Notes under the pieces: model-generated
What the model saw: only the letters and a program-made list of their open reading frames with translations
The model's database searches: none
Told to the model about the DNA's origin: nothing
Made by a program: the position numbers and the translations under genes
NCBI GenBank assembly: GCA_027886175.1
Contig: JAJNNQ010000026.1
Coordinates: forward strand, 28,476,001-28,540,000
Origin: Phylloscopus collybita
Lineage: Eukaryota; Chordata; Aves; Passeriformes; Phylloscopidae
DNA: 64,000 bases
Direction of reading: 5' to 3'
Part shown: positions 1-14,500 of the stretch, in pieces
How the letters are laid out: every line of letters starts with the position of its first letter
Numbering within the stretch: position 1 is the first letter of the stretch

Positions 1-2451
1 TTAAGTGCTTCACCTCTAGGAAAAGTAGGGATTCTGAAGTGTGTCAAAAGTGCATAACACCATACAGATTCTGGTAGACTTTTTGTTAAAATCAGTGCAG
101 CATGCCTGTTGGTTTGTGGATGGCCTGAAGCTATGCACTGTTATACAGAGTGCTGCTGTGTCAGAAGGTAGGCTGAGGACATGGCCAAACTGCCTTCTGC
201 TCTGGTTACTGCCTGTAGTGACTTACAGCACAGAGGAACATTTCATCTGACCAAGAACAGATGTCAGCACCTAAACCAGCTATTACAGAAACCCTCCTAT
301 AGGCTGTGGGGAAAATATAGGTTCTTCTAGGACATGACTTATGTTCCATTTTAAATGTTTGCACGAGGACATTTCAAGATATACCTTTTTTTTTAAAATT
401 TTTTTTTCACAACTATGAGTAAGCAGCTTACTATTATAACCTATCCTAGGGTCATTTCAGTCTGTTATAACTTGGAGGAAGCATTACAGTCTTTCTTGTT
501 ATGGCAGGGATGGGTTTCCTCATTCTTTGGGTTACAGTTCCTCTCTTACTTCCTAAAACACTACTGCAGATCTTGCAGCGGTGGCCCATAGTTTGAAATA
601 ATCTGTCTTTACAGACATAATGTCAATGTTTACAGGAAATACTATGCATTTGTATTCTGGTCCTCTGTAAACTAACCTCCCTTCTTCACCTCCTTAGAAA
701 GGCACTGTGTTTGACAAAGTGCATGTGGTGTGCATTTAACAAAAGATTTTTTTCTGCATTTGAAATAAAATGGAGGATTTTTCCTAAATTTTGTATGACC
801 ACCAGAATTTTTGATGTGCTGAGGTGTTTATGATGAGATTTTAACTCTCTGAGGATTATACTGCTTTTATTTCATGTCTGTAAAGCAATGACTGTTATGA
901 AAATGATGTGAGAAGACAAGTTCTAATGTTGATCATAATTTCAGTCTTCATCTTTCCTGCATAAGAAATATAGCAGCGTTTCAGGTCAGAGATGTAGTTC
1001 AGAATTTTGTGATTAAATTAAATTTTAATGCATTTTCTGGGTTGTAAGATGAAGGTGAGTTAGGGGACATTTTTTCCTTCCTTGCTTTTTTTTTTTTTTT
1101 TTAACATAAAAAAGCTTCTGGAAATTATGCAAAATGCTTTAAAGTAATAGGTATTTTAGCACCATAGGATATTTTGAAGGAAATTAATTGAAAAGTCTGT
1201 TTATGTTTGGTTCTGTGATCTCTCCAGGATACCTAATTATTTCTTGAATTGTAGAGTTAGCTTTCCTAAGCTTGTGTGAGAAGTTGTCATTGCATTTATG
1301 ACCGAGTGTAAAAGGCCATGTCTGCAGTCTCCTTTTATTTAGTATGCCACCACATTTCACAATATTGTTCTTGTTATGAAAAAAATTCCTGTATTTAAAA
1401 TTATCTGTTGCATAAAGCACTAGAATGTTAAGATCTGCATTTATCTAAAATTTTCTGTTATTGTATAATAGTTTATCAGCTTGCATAACTAATAACTTCA
1501 ATTCTTGACATTTTATGATCTTTAATGTTATATCTTTCTTTTATTGCAAATACCACTTACATAGTCACACAGTGAATTTAAGAAGTTTCTTAAGTGAGAC
1601 CTAGGCTTGTGTTGGGACATTGTTTGAATTTATCTGTCCAGGGATATATCTGTACATGTGTGAGTAAAGCTATAAAACTTACTAAGCTGTTCTGAAATTT
1701 TTAATCATAAGAGAAAAAAATCTTTTGAGAAAGGTATTTTAGTTCAAAAATTGTTTAAAATCTTTGCAAGTTTGGCTTAATGTCAGATTTACTCAGAATA
1801 TATATTCAAATGGCTGCATTAAGAAATAGCTGTAACACTAATGTGCATATGATGATCTGAATGGATAAACCTGTCTGAAGTGAAGATATAAAGATGCAGT
1901 AAGGCATGTATTTTTGCTTATCATTATTATGAATAGTGATTTTTAAAAGTTACCCTTCCCTATAACACTTTAGATTTTTAAACCTGAACGAGTTTGTTAC
2001 GCATTACTTCTGTATTCACTTTTCACATTTGTGCATTGGTGCTTTAAATATGTGGTCATGTAGGAGCTCAGGTGATGAAACTAAGCAAAAGCCTGAAGTT
2101 AAGTGTGCTTGCCAGAGTTGTCACAGTGAAGTGAATGTGTTTGTGACAAGTAACTCTCAGGTGTGAGCCCATGAAGAGATCTTCATTTTGCTTAATCACT
2201 CAGCAAAATTACTTACTTGAATCATTTAATGACAAATAAAGGTTATATGCCATTGTTTAAAACGCTTACTAAGAAAGTTTTGATGATTTTAATGCATTTG
2301 GTATTTTTGCACTATGAAAAAGAAGTTTCAGTTAAACCCAATGGCTAAGTAGTGTAAATCACTTAACATTAAGGGAAAAACCTTATATTTTATTCCCAGA
2401 TCACAGGAAGAATTCCAGGAAATAATGTTGTACCTCTATTTTTGCTTGCAG
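1..2451. other. COL9A1 intron (5' end outside window)
   Basis: AT-rich intronic DNA with short poly-T tracts (about 388-406 and 1087-1103). I see no collagen-like exon, RNA gene or recognised transposon here. Short open frames such as 41-250 have no recognisable domain. Confidence 0.7.
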
Positions 2452-2505
2452 GGTAGCAGAGGAGAGACAGGTCCTGCAGGTCCTCCAGGTTTACCAGGGA
2501 AGTTG
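2452..2505 (+). CDS. COL9A1: COL9A1 COL2 exon, 54 bp
   Basis: The exon runs from a gcttgcag acceptor to a gtaagc donor and reads [18 protein letters not shown], six perfect Gly-X-Y triplets in phase 0. 54 bp is the classic collagen exon unit. It is the first COL9A1 exon visible in the window. Confidence 0.93.
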
Positions 2506-5500
2506 GTAAGCAGTTTATGTCCATATTCAGTGCTCATGTTTACTTTCAAGGAGCTATAGTATCATCTGGAACTGCACTTACCCATTTAGGCATGCAGGGA
2601 ACTGAAAATAACATTGACATGAGTGGTGGTTCAGGTTTTTTTCAGTCCTCTGTGACTGTGCTAATATTAGAAAATGCTGTTTTAAATTGCATGGAGATGT
2701 GACTTTTTCTTCTACTTGATAAACCCCTAAATCCTATGACACGCAAAGCTGAGTGGCACACTCCTGTGTGGGCTCCTGGGAACAGGAGCAGTGACAGGCT
2801 GGCTTTCTGCTAACAGCTACGTGAGACTAATGAATGGAGCACATTGTGAATGCCACCTTTTACCAGAGCTCCTGCAGTATTTACACAGAATCAGTCAGAA
2901 GTATAGCTGGGGAGGTCTTGGCTGAAAGAGCCTACTGTTACAGAGGAATGTGCAAATCGCAGAGTGCAAGATCTTGGGAAGCATTTTTAAGAGAACCAGT
3001 CTGTCGTTGAGAGACTGGAGGGTAGAAAACCCCAGAAGTCATTTCTGTTGTGATTATCAGCAATCAATTCATAATAAGATTCTGTTTAAAGTGCTGTACT
3101 TTGGATCAGCCCAATTTGCATCAGATAATCCTCTTTCATTAAGCTAAGTTTGTTCTGGGGACAAGGTTCTGCCCCATCTGCTTCAGGGTATGACCCTTAG
3201 TTGTTCATTCTAAACAAGATTGGCTAAGTTTACATCCTTGACTTATTTTCACAGGGTCCCCAGGGTAATATTGGGCTTCCTGGACTGCCTGGTCCTCCAG
3301 GCCTTCCTGGTGGTAAAGGTGACCGGGTAAGAAATCCCCTCGTACATGCAGTTTGATGTCAGGAGTAAGCACAATAAGCTGAGCACTGTTTTCAGTTTTT
3401 CCATGAAATAATATCTATTTTCTTGTTTCGTATCTAGATATTTTATCTGCTTGAAAGTGGTGCTCTCTGTGGCCATTAACTACTTGTATCTCATAAAAGT
3501 GTACAGAAAAAGTTTTGACAGTATCACTTAAGGGACTGGAATAAGATTACTGGTGTAAATAATCTACTGGTTTCTTAAGTTTGAATCATTTAAAGACCTA
3601 AATTGTACTGCAAATCATTGACACAGCCAGATATGAAATGATCAGTCAGGGTCTGTGGTCACTATAGAGCTTTGCAACTTCAACCCCCACCTAGAGCTGT
3701 GGTGATGCCTGTTACATATGTCTTAGGACCCACTATGGAAATGCACATGCTAATGCAGCTACTGAGACACCTATGCATACATGCAGAATCATAGGATATA
3801 AGTACTTCTTCCAGTATTTTGTTGAGAGGGAAGGATTGGGCCCTATGGGCCTCACATAACTGCAGAATATCTCTTGCTTTGCTCAATAAATGTTAGTGAA
3901 GACAGCACATAAAGCCAGAGATGTTTCTTGTCTTCTCTCGGCTATAGGAGACTTCAAAGGATGGAATTCACTCGCCAGACTTCTGACACACTTGATATAA
4001 AAATATTAAGTTTTTCACTGCGTCTTCCTTACTTGAGGCATGTCCACAGCAGTATTAAATTAATTACACTTGTGAAGTGCCTCTTACATCCTCCTGACAA
4101 CCAGGGGACTGTTGGACTGTTAGTCAGACATGGGTATAACTGCTGTAGAATGTCTTAGCTGAAGAGAGGAATCCTGCTCTTGGTATGCTCCTAGTGTTAC
4201 TTCATAGGGTTTCTGGATAGGGTTCACTGTTGTTTTTGGCAGCATTTCAAAGAAAGCTTTTCAGGTACTTAAAAACAATCTTCTAAGTCTTTGATGTTGT
4301 TGGGGTATTTTTTTCATGTTTGTTTGGTTTTCTTTTAATGCTGAGATCAGGACCCATGTTTCTAAGTCAAATGTAAGTATTGTTATAAAGCAGTCTCTTG
4401 TTATTAGATTGGTGATGATTCTTATTTTAGACTTCTCCAGAGGGAGATTGAAGGTACTGAGGAAGCAAAGGTAGAGGGAAAATACCTAACATTTGCTGCA
4501 GTGCTGACAACCTCCCTCCAAAGGTGCTTGATTTTCCTCATTTGCCATATATATGGTCTGGAGCTCTAGGATAAAACATAGAATGTAGACAGACCTAGAG
4601 AGATTCAGGCTACAGCCAGGAGGTTTCTGGCTGGCAGATGACAATAACTCAAGCCTGGACCTCTTTTAAAAACCTGAGGTCAGTTTAATGCTCTGTGCAA
4701 ATACCTTAAAGTCCAAAGTGCTATGCTAGCTATTATTTCATCCTATGATTGCTTTTTAGTTCTCCACTTGTACACTTGATTCACATCAAGTGATTTTCTA
4801 GTTGCACAGAGGTTGGAGTGAATTTTCTGGGGCAGGCTTAGCATGGGTGCAACCTTGCCAGCAGCACTGACCTGCACTATCTCTTCCAAGTCACAAGCCT
4901 GGAGAGCACTGTGCCACTCTCCCTCCTCTTCCCTTCAGCTTTTGCAACTACATCAGTCTTACACAAACAACCTTGGCAGGTTGGAAATAGGCGTCTCTGT
5001 AGCCATTTAACCCCAGTCTTTGGGTCAACCCCTTCTAGGAGCAAATGCTAGACTGAAGTAACCTTTTTTCCATTTCTGATTTCAAAACGTCATGGCTTTG
5101 TACACAGGGATCCTATAAAGTTCTGTCGTGTAGCTTTATCTGATGATAAGAATTGATGTAAATAGCAGCCAGAAGCCAGTAGAATTCATGATTTTGATAT
5201 ATCAGTAGTCATTCTTGATCCCAAAGCTCTTAAATATTGTGTACTATCTGCTGGCATCTTGTCTACATGCAGGTGATGCTCACTCAAAGGATAAATCCCC
5301 ACCAAAGAAACCACCAGAACTACTTTTACCGAAGTAATATGTAAAAGCGAGAGCTGACAAAATTCGATGGATATAATAATGACTGAATGCTACAAATGTA
5401 GCACCCATGTGCTAACTGAGGGTCAGTGTTTCTGTTTCCAAACCCACATGGACCAATCCTCACCATGTCAGCTTGTGCCTGGGTGGGTTTTCAGGTTGGA

Positions 5501-8500
5501 AAAGGAGGTCACAGCCTAGGTCTTTGCCTCCTTTGGAGCCTGAGCCAGACTGCCACTAGTTTGGGCGAGGAGCTGTGTGCGTCAGGCGCTCACCAGACGT
5601 AATCCAGCAGAGAGAGCAGTACAAAGCAACGTAAGAACAATGGCTTATGCTTCAGTGAATCTTACAGGGTGGTTATGCCCACACAACACAGATAATGGCC
5701 AAGCCCCAGCATTCACCACTTAGGCTGTTTCTGATTCATGTATTTGGGATTGGTTTCATACACTCGGGTTCTGTCTGTTTTAGTCAGTTAAACAGCACCA
5801 AGTTTAGTGCCAGACCTTGGCACTGCAACATGATTCTTTGTGCTGCTAAGTAGTTAAAGTAGCCCCTAGTACAGTTTTGGATCATTCTGACAGGCAGTTT
5901 TGCAAATAGTTCTTGAGTATGATCTGAGAGGGACTTTTGCAAAACATAGTATGTCAAGAAAAGTGAGTATTTTCACAGTTTGACATCTTGCCTTATTGCC
6001 TCCATTGCAATTTTTGGAGTCAATGTAGAATCGATTTCAATAGTTTCAGTTGTGATTTTCATATTTGCTTATACAAATATTGCAGGACAAGGCTCACAAA
6101 AGCAATAGATTCTTCTGTGTCAGCTTTATCTATTGGCTGACTTAGAAAATGTTTTATTTCTCTAAAGAAGAGTAAGGGGAGAAAAATAACCCCCAAAACA
6201 ATGTTAGGCTGGAAACCAATGTCTCTGTATAATTGAAAGACCTTAACAAGGCACAATGTTGAGAACACTTCAGACAAAATAGTTTCAGTGTTGTTTGAAT
6301 ATTAAATAGTTCTGTCATTTATACTGCTTAGCTTTGTGGATAATTTAGTATTAGCTCTTCATCTTCAAGAACATGAGAACATGTCAGAATTCATTGAATT
6401 TATAAAAGCTGTACCAGTCTCTGTGCCTATATCTTATGTGAATTAAATGGATCTCTGAAATGGGAGAGAAACTGCTGCATCTCTGTCTGTTTTACAAAAG
6501 CAAGATTATCATGCACAGTTATAGTTCATTTGGAATGCATATCTTTGAACATGCACAGACTGTACAGAATATTAAAAGGATGGTGTGACTGGTTTTCTAA
6601 CAGAATACAAATAGAAAAAGATTTTCCTAAACGATACACTGTTCTAAAAATTTAATAATCTTGTCCTAGAAAAAAATTACATATGTTTGAAATTAATTCA
6701 GTAATTAATTTATTTCTCTTTGTTTCCTGACTGTCCAGATGGGTATGTTTTGTTAGAGGATTCTAAGATGAAACATAATCTAATTTATTTTTAAACAGGA
6801 ATATTAACTTTAAGATACAAGTCCTTCAGCTTTGACTACAATGATCCAAGCTCTAGACAGGTTTGCTAAAAGACATGGAGAATTAAACAGCAGACAGGAC
6901 AAGATTGTGACTGTACTTGTGGATGTCTCTCTGCTTTTCCCACATTAGCAGGGCCAGTATAGCCTACAGCAATATGGAATATATAATAGTGCTAGAAAAA
7001 AGTGATACACTTACTGTATCACTGGATTTATTTACTTCTAAGCAATTCCCAGAGCAGATCTGTAGCAGCTGCAAGAGCATTTGTCCTGTAAAGGGGAGAT
7101 GTACTGATGGACAGTTGGAATCTGTACTGTACAGTGTGGTGGTGGATTATATGTTCCATACTAGTACTTGCCTTCACTTGTCACATAAATTACATAGTAA
7201 GATTGAAGTGCTTTCATTGCCATTCTTAAAAATTTACAGCTTTAAAGGTCTCTTGTATGAATGTAAAATTTAGGATCAAATAACATTTAGTGTGCTTTAG
7301 AACCTGAACTTTAAAATTCTTCTCTTTCCTTTTTTTTTTTTTTTTTTTTAATTTTGTTTTTAATCTTTAACCTTTCAGGGTTCGGTGGGTGAACCAGGAC
7401 CCAAGGGTGAACAGGTAAGTCATGTTAGAGATCATGGGACTTAAAATCACACTACCAAATGTCACATAATGTTGACTGAATCTGAAGGCTGACAGTATGT
7501 CTTTCTTTGATATAGGGTGCACCTGGAGCAGAAGGAGATGGAGGAGAAAAGGGTGATTTAGTAAGGAGATTTTTTTCCTTTACCTGATATAATATTATGT
7601 TGTTGTTGTAAATTAAAAATATTAAGTATTGTGGGAGTGCTTCAAGTGTTATGTTTTCATCGTTGAAAGGCACATTTCAGTTTTTATACCAACTGGCCCT
7701 TGCAGCAGTTCTATTTGCCTAGTTACTCTATTCCTGCTGTTTGGAAAGCACTGAAATACACAGGTTCTGTTAGGTGTACAGGCTGCCTTGAAGAAAAAGG
7801 GCTTGTCTGTGTTTGTATTAGATACATATATGTAGAAGAGTGTTTATATATAAAATATATATATATACACATGCATACACAGGCATAGAAATTGTTGGTG
7901 TTTGAGGCAGTGAGGATGAGCAAGTAGTTTAATTCAGGTGAAACAGGAGGAGAGTTAATAAATATCCTTAATGACTCACACTTACAGGAAATGTTTTGTA
8001 TTGACTTTCTCTTTGGAAATATGATTTGCAACCAGCTGTTAGAGAGAGGAAAAATGGACTGGGAAGAGGCTGTGGCATTGTGATATTGCACATATATATA
8101 CATATACACACACACATATATATTTATATGTATCTATCTATCTGTAAGCTGCAGGAGTATGACATGTTGTGAATTGACATGGGTAATGCCATGGGTTATG
8201 TGCCCTTGGGTGAAGAGGATTTGTGTCCCTGCCAAAAGAGAAACCCACAGCTCCAGTGGCTCCCATGGGGCCTCATCCAGCAAAGACAGAACTGATCTTT
8301 CTAAAGGAAGTAAAGTACTCCCTATTCAAAGAATGGTAGCCAGGTTGTTTGCTGGAAATGAGAGTTTTTTTCCCACAGGCTGCAATTTTGAAAGCCTTAG
8401 GGAGCTAGATGTCCAGTAACTGAGCATTACAATCACTCTACAGATTTCCAGGAGGCAATATTATGAGTTGTATAAGTGTTCTGCCAGCTAGTCTGGTTTT

Positions 8501-11500
8501 AAATGGATAACAGTTATCCATCTATTTCAATTATGACATATTCATTAACAGATGGGCCTTTGACTGGAAACCAGTTATTTCACCAATGACATTCAGGAAC
8601 TGGGAAAGTACAGTTTACAGAAATTACTTTAAGTTTCTTCAATGTTTTCATGCTAATCTATTCCAGAGGTGATTACAAGATTTTGAATTTTTTTTCCAGT
8701 TGAGAGGAAAACCTAAAGTAACTGAATTGTGGGATTGCTCTTCTCAGTCAGGTGATCGAGGGATTTTGGGAGTTTGGTATTTTGGTTGAAGCTGGGAGAA
8801 AGATTGCTGGAAATAGGAACTTGTAGGGGTTCGGCTTCTTCACAGAACTTTAGGTAGTTTCTATTGCAGTTTTTTCAGCAATAACACAGCACTAATATCC
8901 ATAGTTCTGTCACTCTGTAGAAACTAGAAAATCCTGGTTAAAAAATGCTTCTTCTAAAGGTTTCCAAGAAATCTGCTAAGATTGTCCTGTGGTGTAGCTG
9001 TGTTTGAGGGGTTAGAGCCATGCATCTAATTCCAAGAGAAGCAATACAAAACCAATAATAACAAACATGTCTCATTTGCACTTTACAAAAAAGTTTTTGA
9101 GAAAGGAATTGTACAAAACCTGCTCAAAATAAAGGTTTTATTCTCAAAGGAATTGTAATTATTTGTGGTGCAATTTTGCATAAATCAACTAAATATATAA
9201 AATTTCTTTTATATTGAGACGATATTGCATCATATCTACTGCATTTGTAATGTCTATGGTAAGGAGACTCTCTTCTAATATAGCTTGTCTTCTTTTTAGG
9301 GTGACATGGGATTACCAGGAGCAAAGGGAGCTGTAAGTATAATGAATAGCATTGTTACAGATATAGAGAGATCTAGTAGATCATATAGATGGTTTTCTGA
9401 CTCAAGGAAAGAAAAATTCCAATAGCAAGCTGAGCTCTTTATTGGAGTTTGGAATGAGTTCTAGCAGCTTTTCTTCTGTTTAAATTTTGAATACTATTAA
9501 TATTAAAGTGCATTAGCTTTGAAAAGGAATTAGTTTCCTGGATTCTAATTCCATAAAAGAGAAGCATCATTCAGCAGCAGTTTTCTGGCCAACAAAGTTT
9601 TTTTTTAAAGAAAATGAATGATCCCTTTGTACAGTAGGTGTTGGATAGAAAGGAGGCTCAGTGCAGTGACTGCATGCCACTGTTAAAAATCTGGCAGCAG
9701 GATTGTGATGTCTGTGAAACAAGAAGTATTTAAAGCCCAACTTCCTTTATTTTATTATTTCATTATTTATTTATTTATTTATTTAATTGTGTTTGGAGTG
9801 TTTGTTTGTTTGTTTTATTTTATTCTATTTGTGTTTTTATCTTATTTTTACTTTGTTTTATTGCAAAATAAATAAAATAAATAAATAAAAAAACACTTTG
9901 ATGTGGAAGGTGAGCAGAATTTTGTGTCACATTAATAAAATAATTGGAGAGCTGAATTCATACTTTTATTTCAGGATCACTGAAGATTTGGATTGTTACA
10001 GCATCTGACAGTTTGAGTTGTGATAATAAAATACCAACAGTTCTCCCTATGGGGAACTGAGGCTGAGCATAACAAAAAATCCTGTGCTTGTGTTATTAGT
10101 GTTCTGGGTAGCTTTTGGGCTAGGCAAATGCAAGCTAAAGAGTGTTTACTGCTGATGAAGATACTACAAGAAGGACATGAGGAAGAGATAGATTTGAAGA
10201 GAAACCCATAATTTTACCCACCTAGATTTTTCAAATTCTCTTGTCTTGATGAGAGCCTAGAGTGCTTGTCATCCCAGTGAGTGCCCTCACAGGAAAGAAT
10301 AATCTGTCTGGGAACCTGATAACTCACCAGACTGGGGAAGAAAGGAATGATGGCTTCCCAGTTGCATGGTCCATAAAAGCAACTGTTCTGTCTTCTTAAT
10401 GTACCTATGGAAGCATGTTCTTTGGGTTTCATTCTGACAGGGACAGCCATTGGCTGTCTGGGATGCAGACAGCTGGAACCGAGATGGTTCCACCTTGTGG
10501 ATTTAACTGATGCCACAGCTGACTAATTTGTTCTTTAGCATCTCTTTCAGTGGGTGTTGCTCTCCTTATTATTTTTTTTTCCCAGTAGATTGGGAAGCCA
10601 TGAGTATGCTTTTTTTTTTTTTTCCTGTTTGTTTGTTGGTTCGTTTTGTTGTGGTTTTTTTGTTTGTTTGTTTTTTTTGTTTGTTTTTTTTTGTGGATTT
10701 TTTTCTTCTTTTGTATGTTATTTTTCTTTGTTATTACTACTATTGATTAATAGGAGTAAATTAACTTGTATTGAAAGCAACTGTGGTGCTTTGACCTTGA
10801 CTGGACATCAGGTGTACACCAAAGCCACTTCCTACCTCAACTGAGAGTTGGAAGGCTGAGGAAGAGAAAATATAACAAAAAGCTCATGGGCCCAGATAAG
10901 GGGCCAGGGAGAGACCCCTCATCTGTTAGTCACAGCCAAAACAGACTTGGGGAAATTAACTGATTTATTACCAATCAGAGTCAGAGTAGAATAATGGGAA
11001 GTAAAAAAAAAAAAAGGGGAGCACCTCCTCCCCCTTCTGCACTGACCTTGATGTCTGCAGGTCTGTTCATTTCACATGTCCTCACCCTGCTCTTCTCTGG
11101 CTGCAGTTGTTTCTGGGCAATAATTTTTTCCTTCTTAAATATGTTATCCCAGACATTACTAACATCACTGATTGCCTTGGCATTGGCTATCAGGTCTGTC
11201 TCAGAGCTGGCTGGCGCTGGCTCTGCTGGACATGGGGGAAGCTTTTGGCAGCTTCTTAGAGAAGCCACCCCTCTAGACCCCCTGCTACCAGAACATTGCC
11301 ACTCCAACCAAATACAATAATTCTGAGGTGCCTGCTGGCATAGGTCTCCATCTGCCTGATGTTTAATAACTCTTAGTAAATTTACTGGAGCAGAAGCTAT
11401 AGCTTTGTTTACTCAGTGCACTTAAGTGGACATATTGACACAGTCCCATCAATCCTTTCATTCCCCAGGGTCCAGAATAGTTCTCTACCCCTTCCCTGAG

Positions 11501-14500
11501 TGAAATAAGGTGGCACTGCATCTGCTCAGGCAGTTTTTCAAGGGCAGTTGGTGTGAGGATTTTCCTTCCCCTCTGCCAGCAAACTCCAGCGTAGGCACTA
11601 GAACTAGCTCTGGCTCTGACAGAGTAAACAAAGCAAAAATACGTGCTCCCAAACAGCCTGGGGCTACACAGCAGAGGCTCACACCGTGGTACTCTCTACT
11701 GAAGGACATGAAAGGCATTTGGAGCAAGAGGGTAGCTGGATTTTTCATCCCGTAAGCAGCATTTAATGCCTAGAAATGTTCCATGTTTCTCATAAGTGAG
11801 GGCAGAGAGTCATCTTGAACATGTCACTATTAGTTCTAATATACTTATTTTGACAGAAGAGATTATTTTTCCAGTTTTCCCCTGTAAGTGAAGAGTATAG
11901 ACCTCTTAAAAATCATGCAACTACTGACTTCCAGTTGCTTATTAAAAAAATAAATCTATTGAACAACTGCATTTCAGCACTCACTTCTTTGCATTGTCAA
12001 TAGCTCCTGTCACCATTTCGATATGTCAGAAGGAGTCTATCACTAGTACATTGAAATTCCTCTCTTTCTTTGTCAGGTTGGTAATCCTGGAGACCCTGGT
12101 TCCCGCGGGCCTGAGGGAAGTCGGGGACTGCCTGGCATGGAGGGGCCACGAGGCTCACCTGGACCACGAGGCTTGCCTGGTGAGCAGGGTGCCCCAGGCC
12201 TGCCTGGCAGTGAAGGTCCAGCTGTAAGTACTGTTTTCATGTAACTGGTACCTTTTGAACCTTTATCTCTCTCTCACACCACTCCTTGTTTTACACGTAC
12301 ACATGCCAAATGGAAGTGCCTCGGGAGTCTGAAGTACAGTGTGCCTCTCATCAGACACAGGTGCAATCTAGGGTTGTACACAGCTACGTCCTTGGGGCCT
12401 CAGCTTTCAGCTCAGCTCTGGTTTCTTTGCCCACCCCACCCCTGTAGTGTGCATGAAACCAAACCGTGTTTGTATCAAAGGAGCATCACTCAGACTTTGC
12501 CTTGCTAGTTACGTTGGCATCAGCTGGAATAGTTGCACTTGCAGGAGCTCAGACACCTTTTAGTGACTCATGGTTTTTGGTTGGGATACATGGTGGCTTG
12601 TAGGGGGTTATGTTTTGGATTTGTGCTGAAAACAATCTTTACAGCACGTTGATGGGAGCAGGAGAAAGGGTAATGGTTTCAAAGTGAAAGAGCATAGTTT
12701 TAGATTAGGTATTAGGAGGGAATTCTTCACTGCAAGAACGGAGAGGTACTAATAGGTCACCCAGAGAGGTTGTGGATGCTCCATCCCTGGAGGGGTTCAA
12801 GGCCGGGTTAAAAGGGGCCCTGAGAAGGGGGGTTGGTAGATGGTTTCAAAAGTCTCAACCCAAGCCATTCTGTGATGTGTAAGTTACTCATGAGCACTGC
12901 ACAGAATCAAAGCCTCTCCTGCTCCTTATACTGCACCATCAGTGAGTAGGTTGGAGGTACACAAAAAATTAGGAGGGGGCACAGCTGGGAGAGCTGGCCA
13001 TAATTGACCAAAGGGTTATCCCATACCATGTGACATCACGCTCAGCCATGTAATCAGGGAAAACTTGTGAGTGGTGAACAACTGCTCGTTTTACCATTTG
13101 CACTATCATTGCACCACTTGCATTATCATTGTCTTTTTTTTGTATTTTATTTTCTTCATCTTCTTCCCCTTCACCATTTTTCCTACCTCTTCCACTACTT
13201 CTTACTTTCCATTTATTAAACCTCTTTTTCTTCCCCTGTTCCATGGATGTGTGCTGTGGGTGTGAACAGCTGTGTGGTGTCTTGCCAGCTGGGGTTAAAC
13301 TGTGGCAACTGTTTACTGACAGCATTTCTTTGCATCAGGCACACTCATAAAATGTCAGTGTGATATCAACTGTTTTATTAAAACTCTTTTTTTTTTTTAA
13401 CCCTAGGGAAAAGAACCAAGCGATCAGCACATTAAGCAGGTTTGCATGAGAGTCATGCAAGGTAAATAGGCTAAGAAGTGTTTGATATTTCTTGTGCATT
13501 TAAATTGGAATCACCTATTTCTGTGGAGGCAACCAAGATTTTCCCATGCTTACCCAGAACAAATTGCATGGCCTCAGCAGAGGACCTGGTGGAAAATCTT
13601 TCCACGTGCAAATGTGGACACAGTATGGCAAGTCCCTTATTTATGAGTATTTTTTAGCCTCATTGAACTGTCTGTTGATTCCCCACTACTGCTGTGGTAA
13701 GCAGGCCATAGACTAGAGTAGTTGTGCGAAATGCATAGTTTGTATTCAAATCACTTGCTGTATTTACATACATAAAAGTACAAGCTTCACTGAAAGCTTT
13801 GTAGTTTTTTGTATTCACTATTAGAATTTCAGCAAACAAACTGTGAAAAATAGGTGAAAAGCAGAGGAATGCAGAGAGGTTTCTGGAGATAACATACCTT
13901 AAAATTAAAGCAACACAGAGATACTCTAAATCAACCCTAATTTGCTGAGTCCTTGACACACACAGAAATCTGAAGCTTTTCCAAGTTGGTTGGGTGCATG
14001 TGTTTATGTTGTGCATGTGAGAAATGCATGCTGCCCTGTAAACACATAAGAAATTTTTCACTTCTTGCTATTGAAGATGTCCCATGGATTATTATGCCCC
14101 TGTAATATTAAGTGTTTACAGAATGAAATTGCTGCTCATGTTTTAAAAAATTTCAGTAGTTGTCACTGTTCTTGATACTGCTCAACAGGGTATTTTTTTT
14201 AAAAAAACTATAACAGGATAAATATCTTATTCTGTAGTAAGATAATAATTTATATGCAATAAACTTTGTAAATAGCAATGTGAAAAAGGAAGGCGCTGTA
14301 GTGTAATCCGTCAGTTCCTGTAGCTGTGAACATACATTCTTCTTCAGTCATCATGGGAATATCTTCATTCATGTTCACTTACTCTGTAACTCTTTGCAGA
14401 ACAACTAGCTCAGCTGGCAGCCAGCCTTAGGAGGCCAGAATTTGGTGCTCCAGGTCTTCCTGGCCGACCAGGGCCACCAGGTGCTCCAGGAGCTGCTGGT

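Larger units (their letters stand above)
9333..12076. other. COL9A1 intron, 2.74 kb
   Basis: It contains a TTTA-rich tract, a T/TG low-complexity block and a probable dispersed repeat around 10830-11320 (separate entries). The 11485-11755 stretch is moderately GC-rich with overlapping open frames on both strands but no recognisable domain. Confidence 0.6.
12224..13406. other. COL9A1 intron, 1.18 kb
   Basis: More than half of this intron is the LTR and its nested CR1. The remainder shows nothing recognisable besides the acceptor T tract of the NC2 exon. Confidence 0.7.

Noticed and set aside
6917..7273. 118-codon + strand open frame in a COL9A1 intron
   Set aside because: No known domain, no splice or promoter context, and ordinary intronic composition.
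7723..8115. 130-codon minus-strand frame
   Set aside because: It runs through microsatellite DNA and shows no domain.
13660..14061. 133-codon minus-strand frame
   Set aside because: Intronic, antisense to COL9A1, no recognisable motif.
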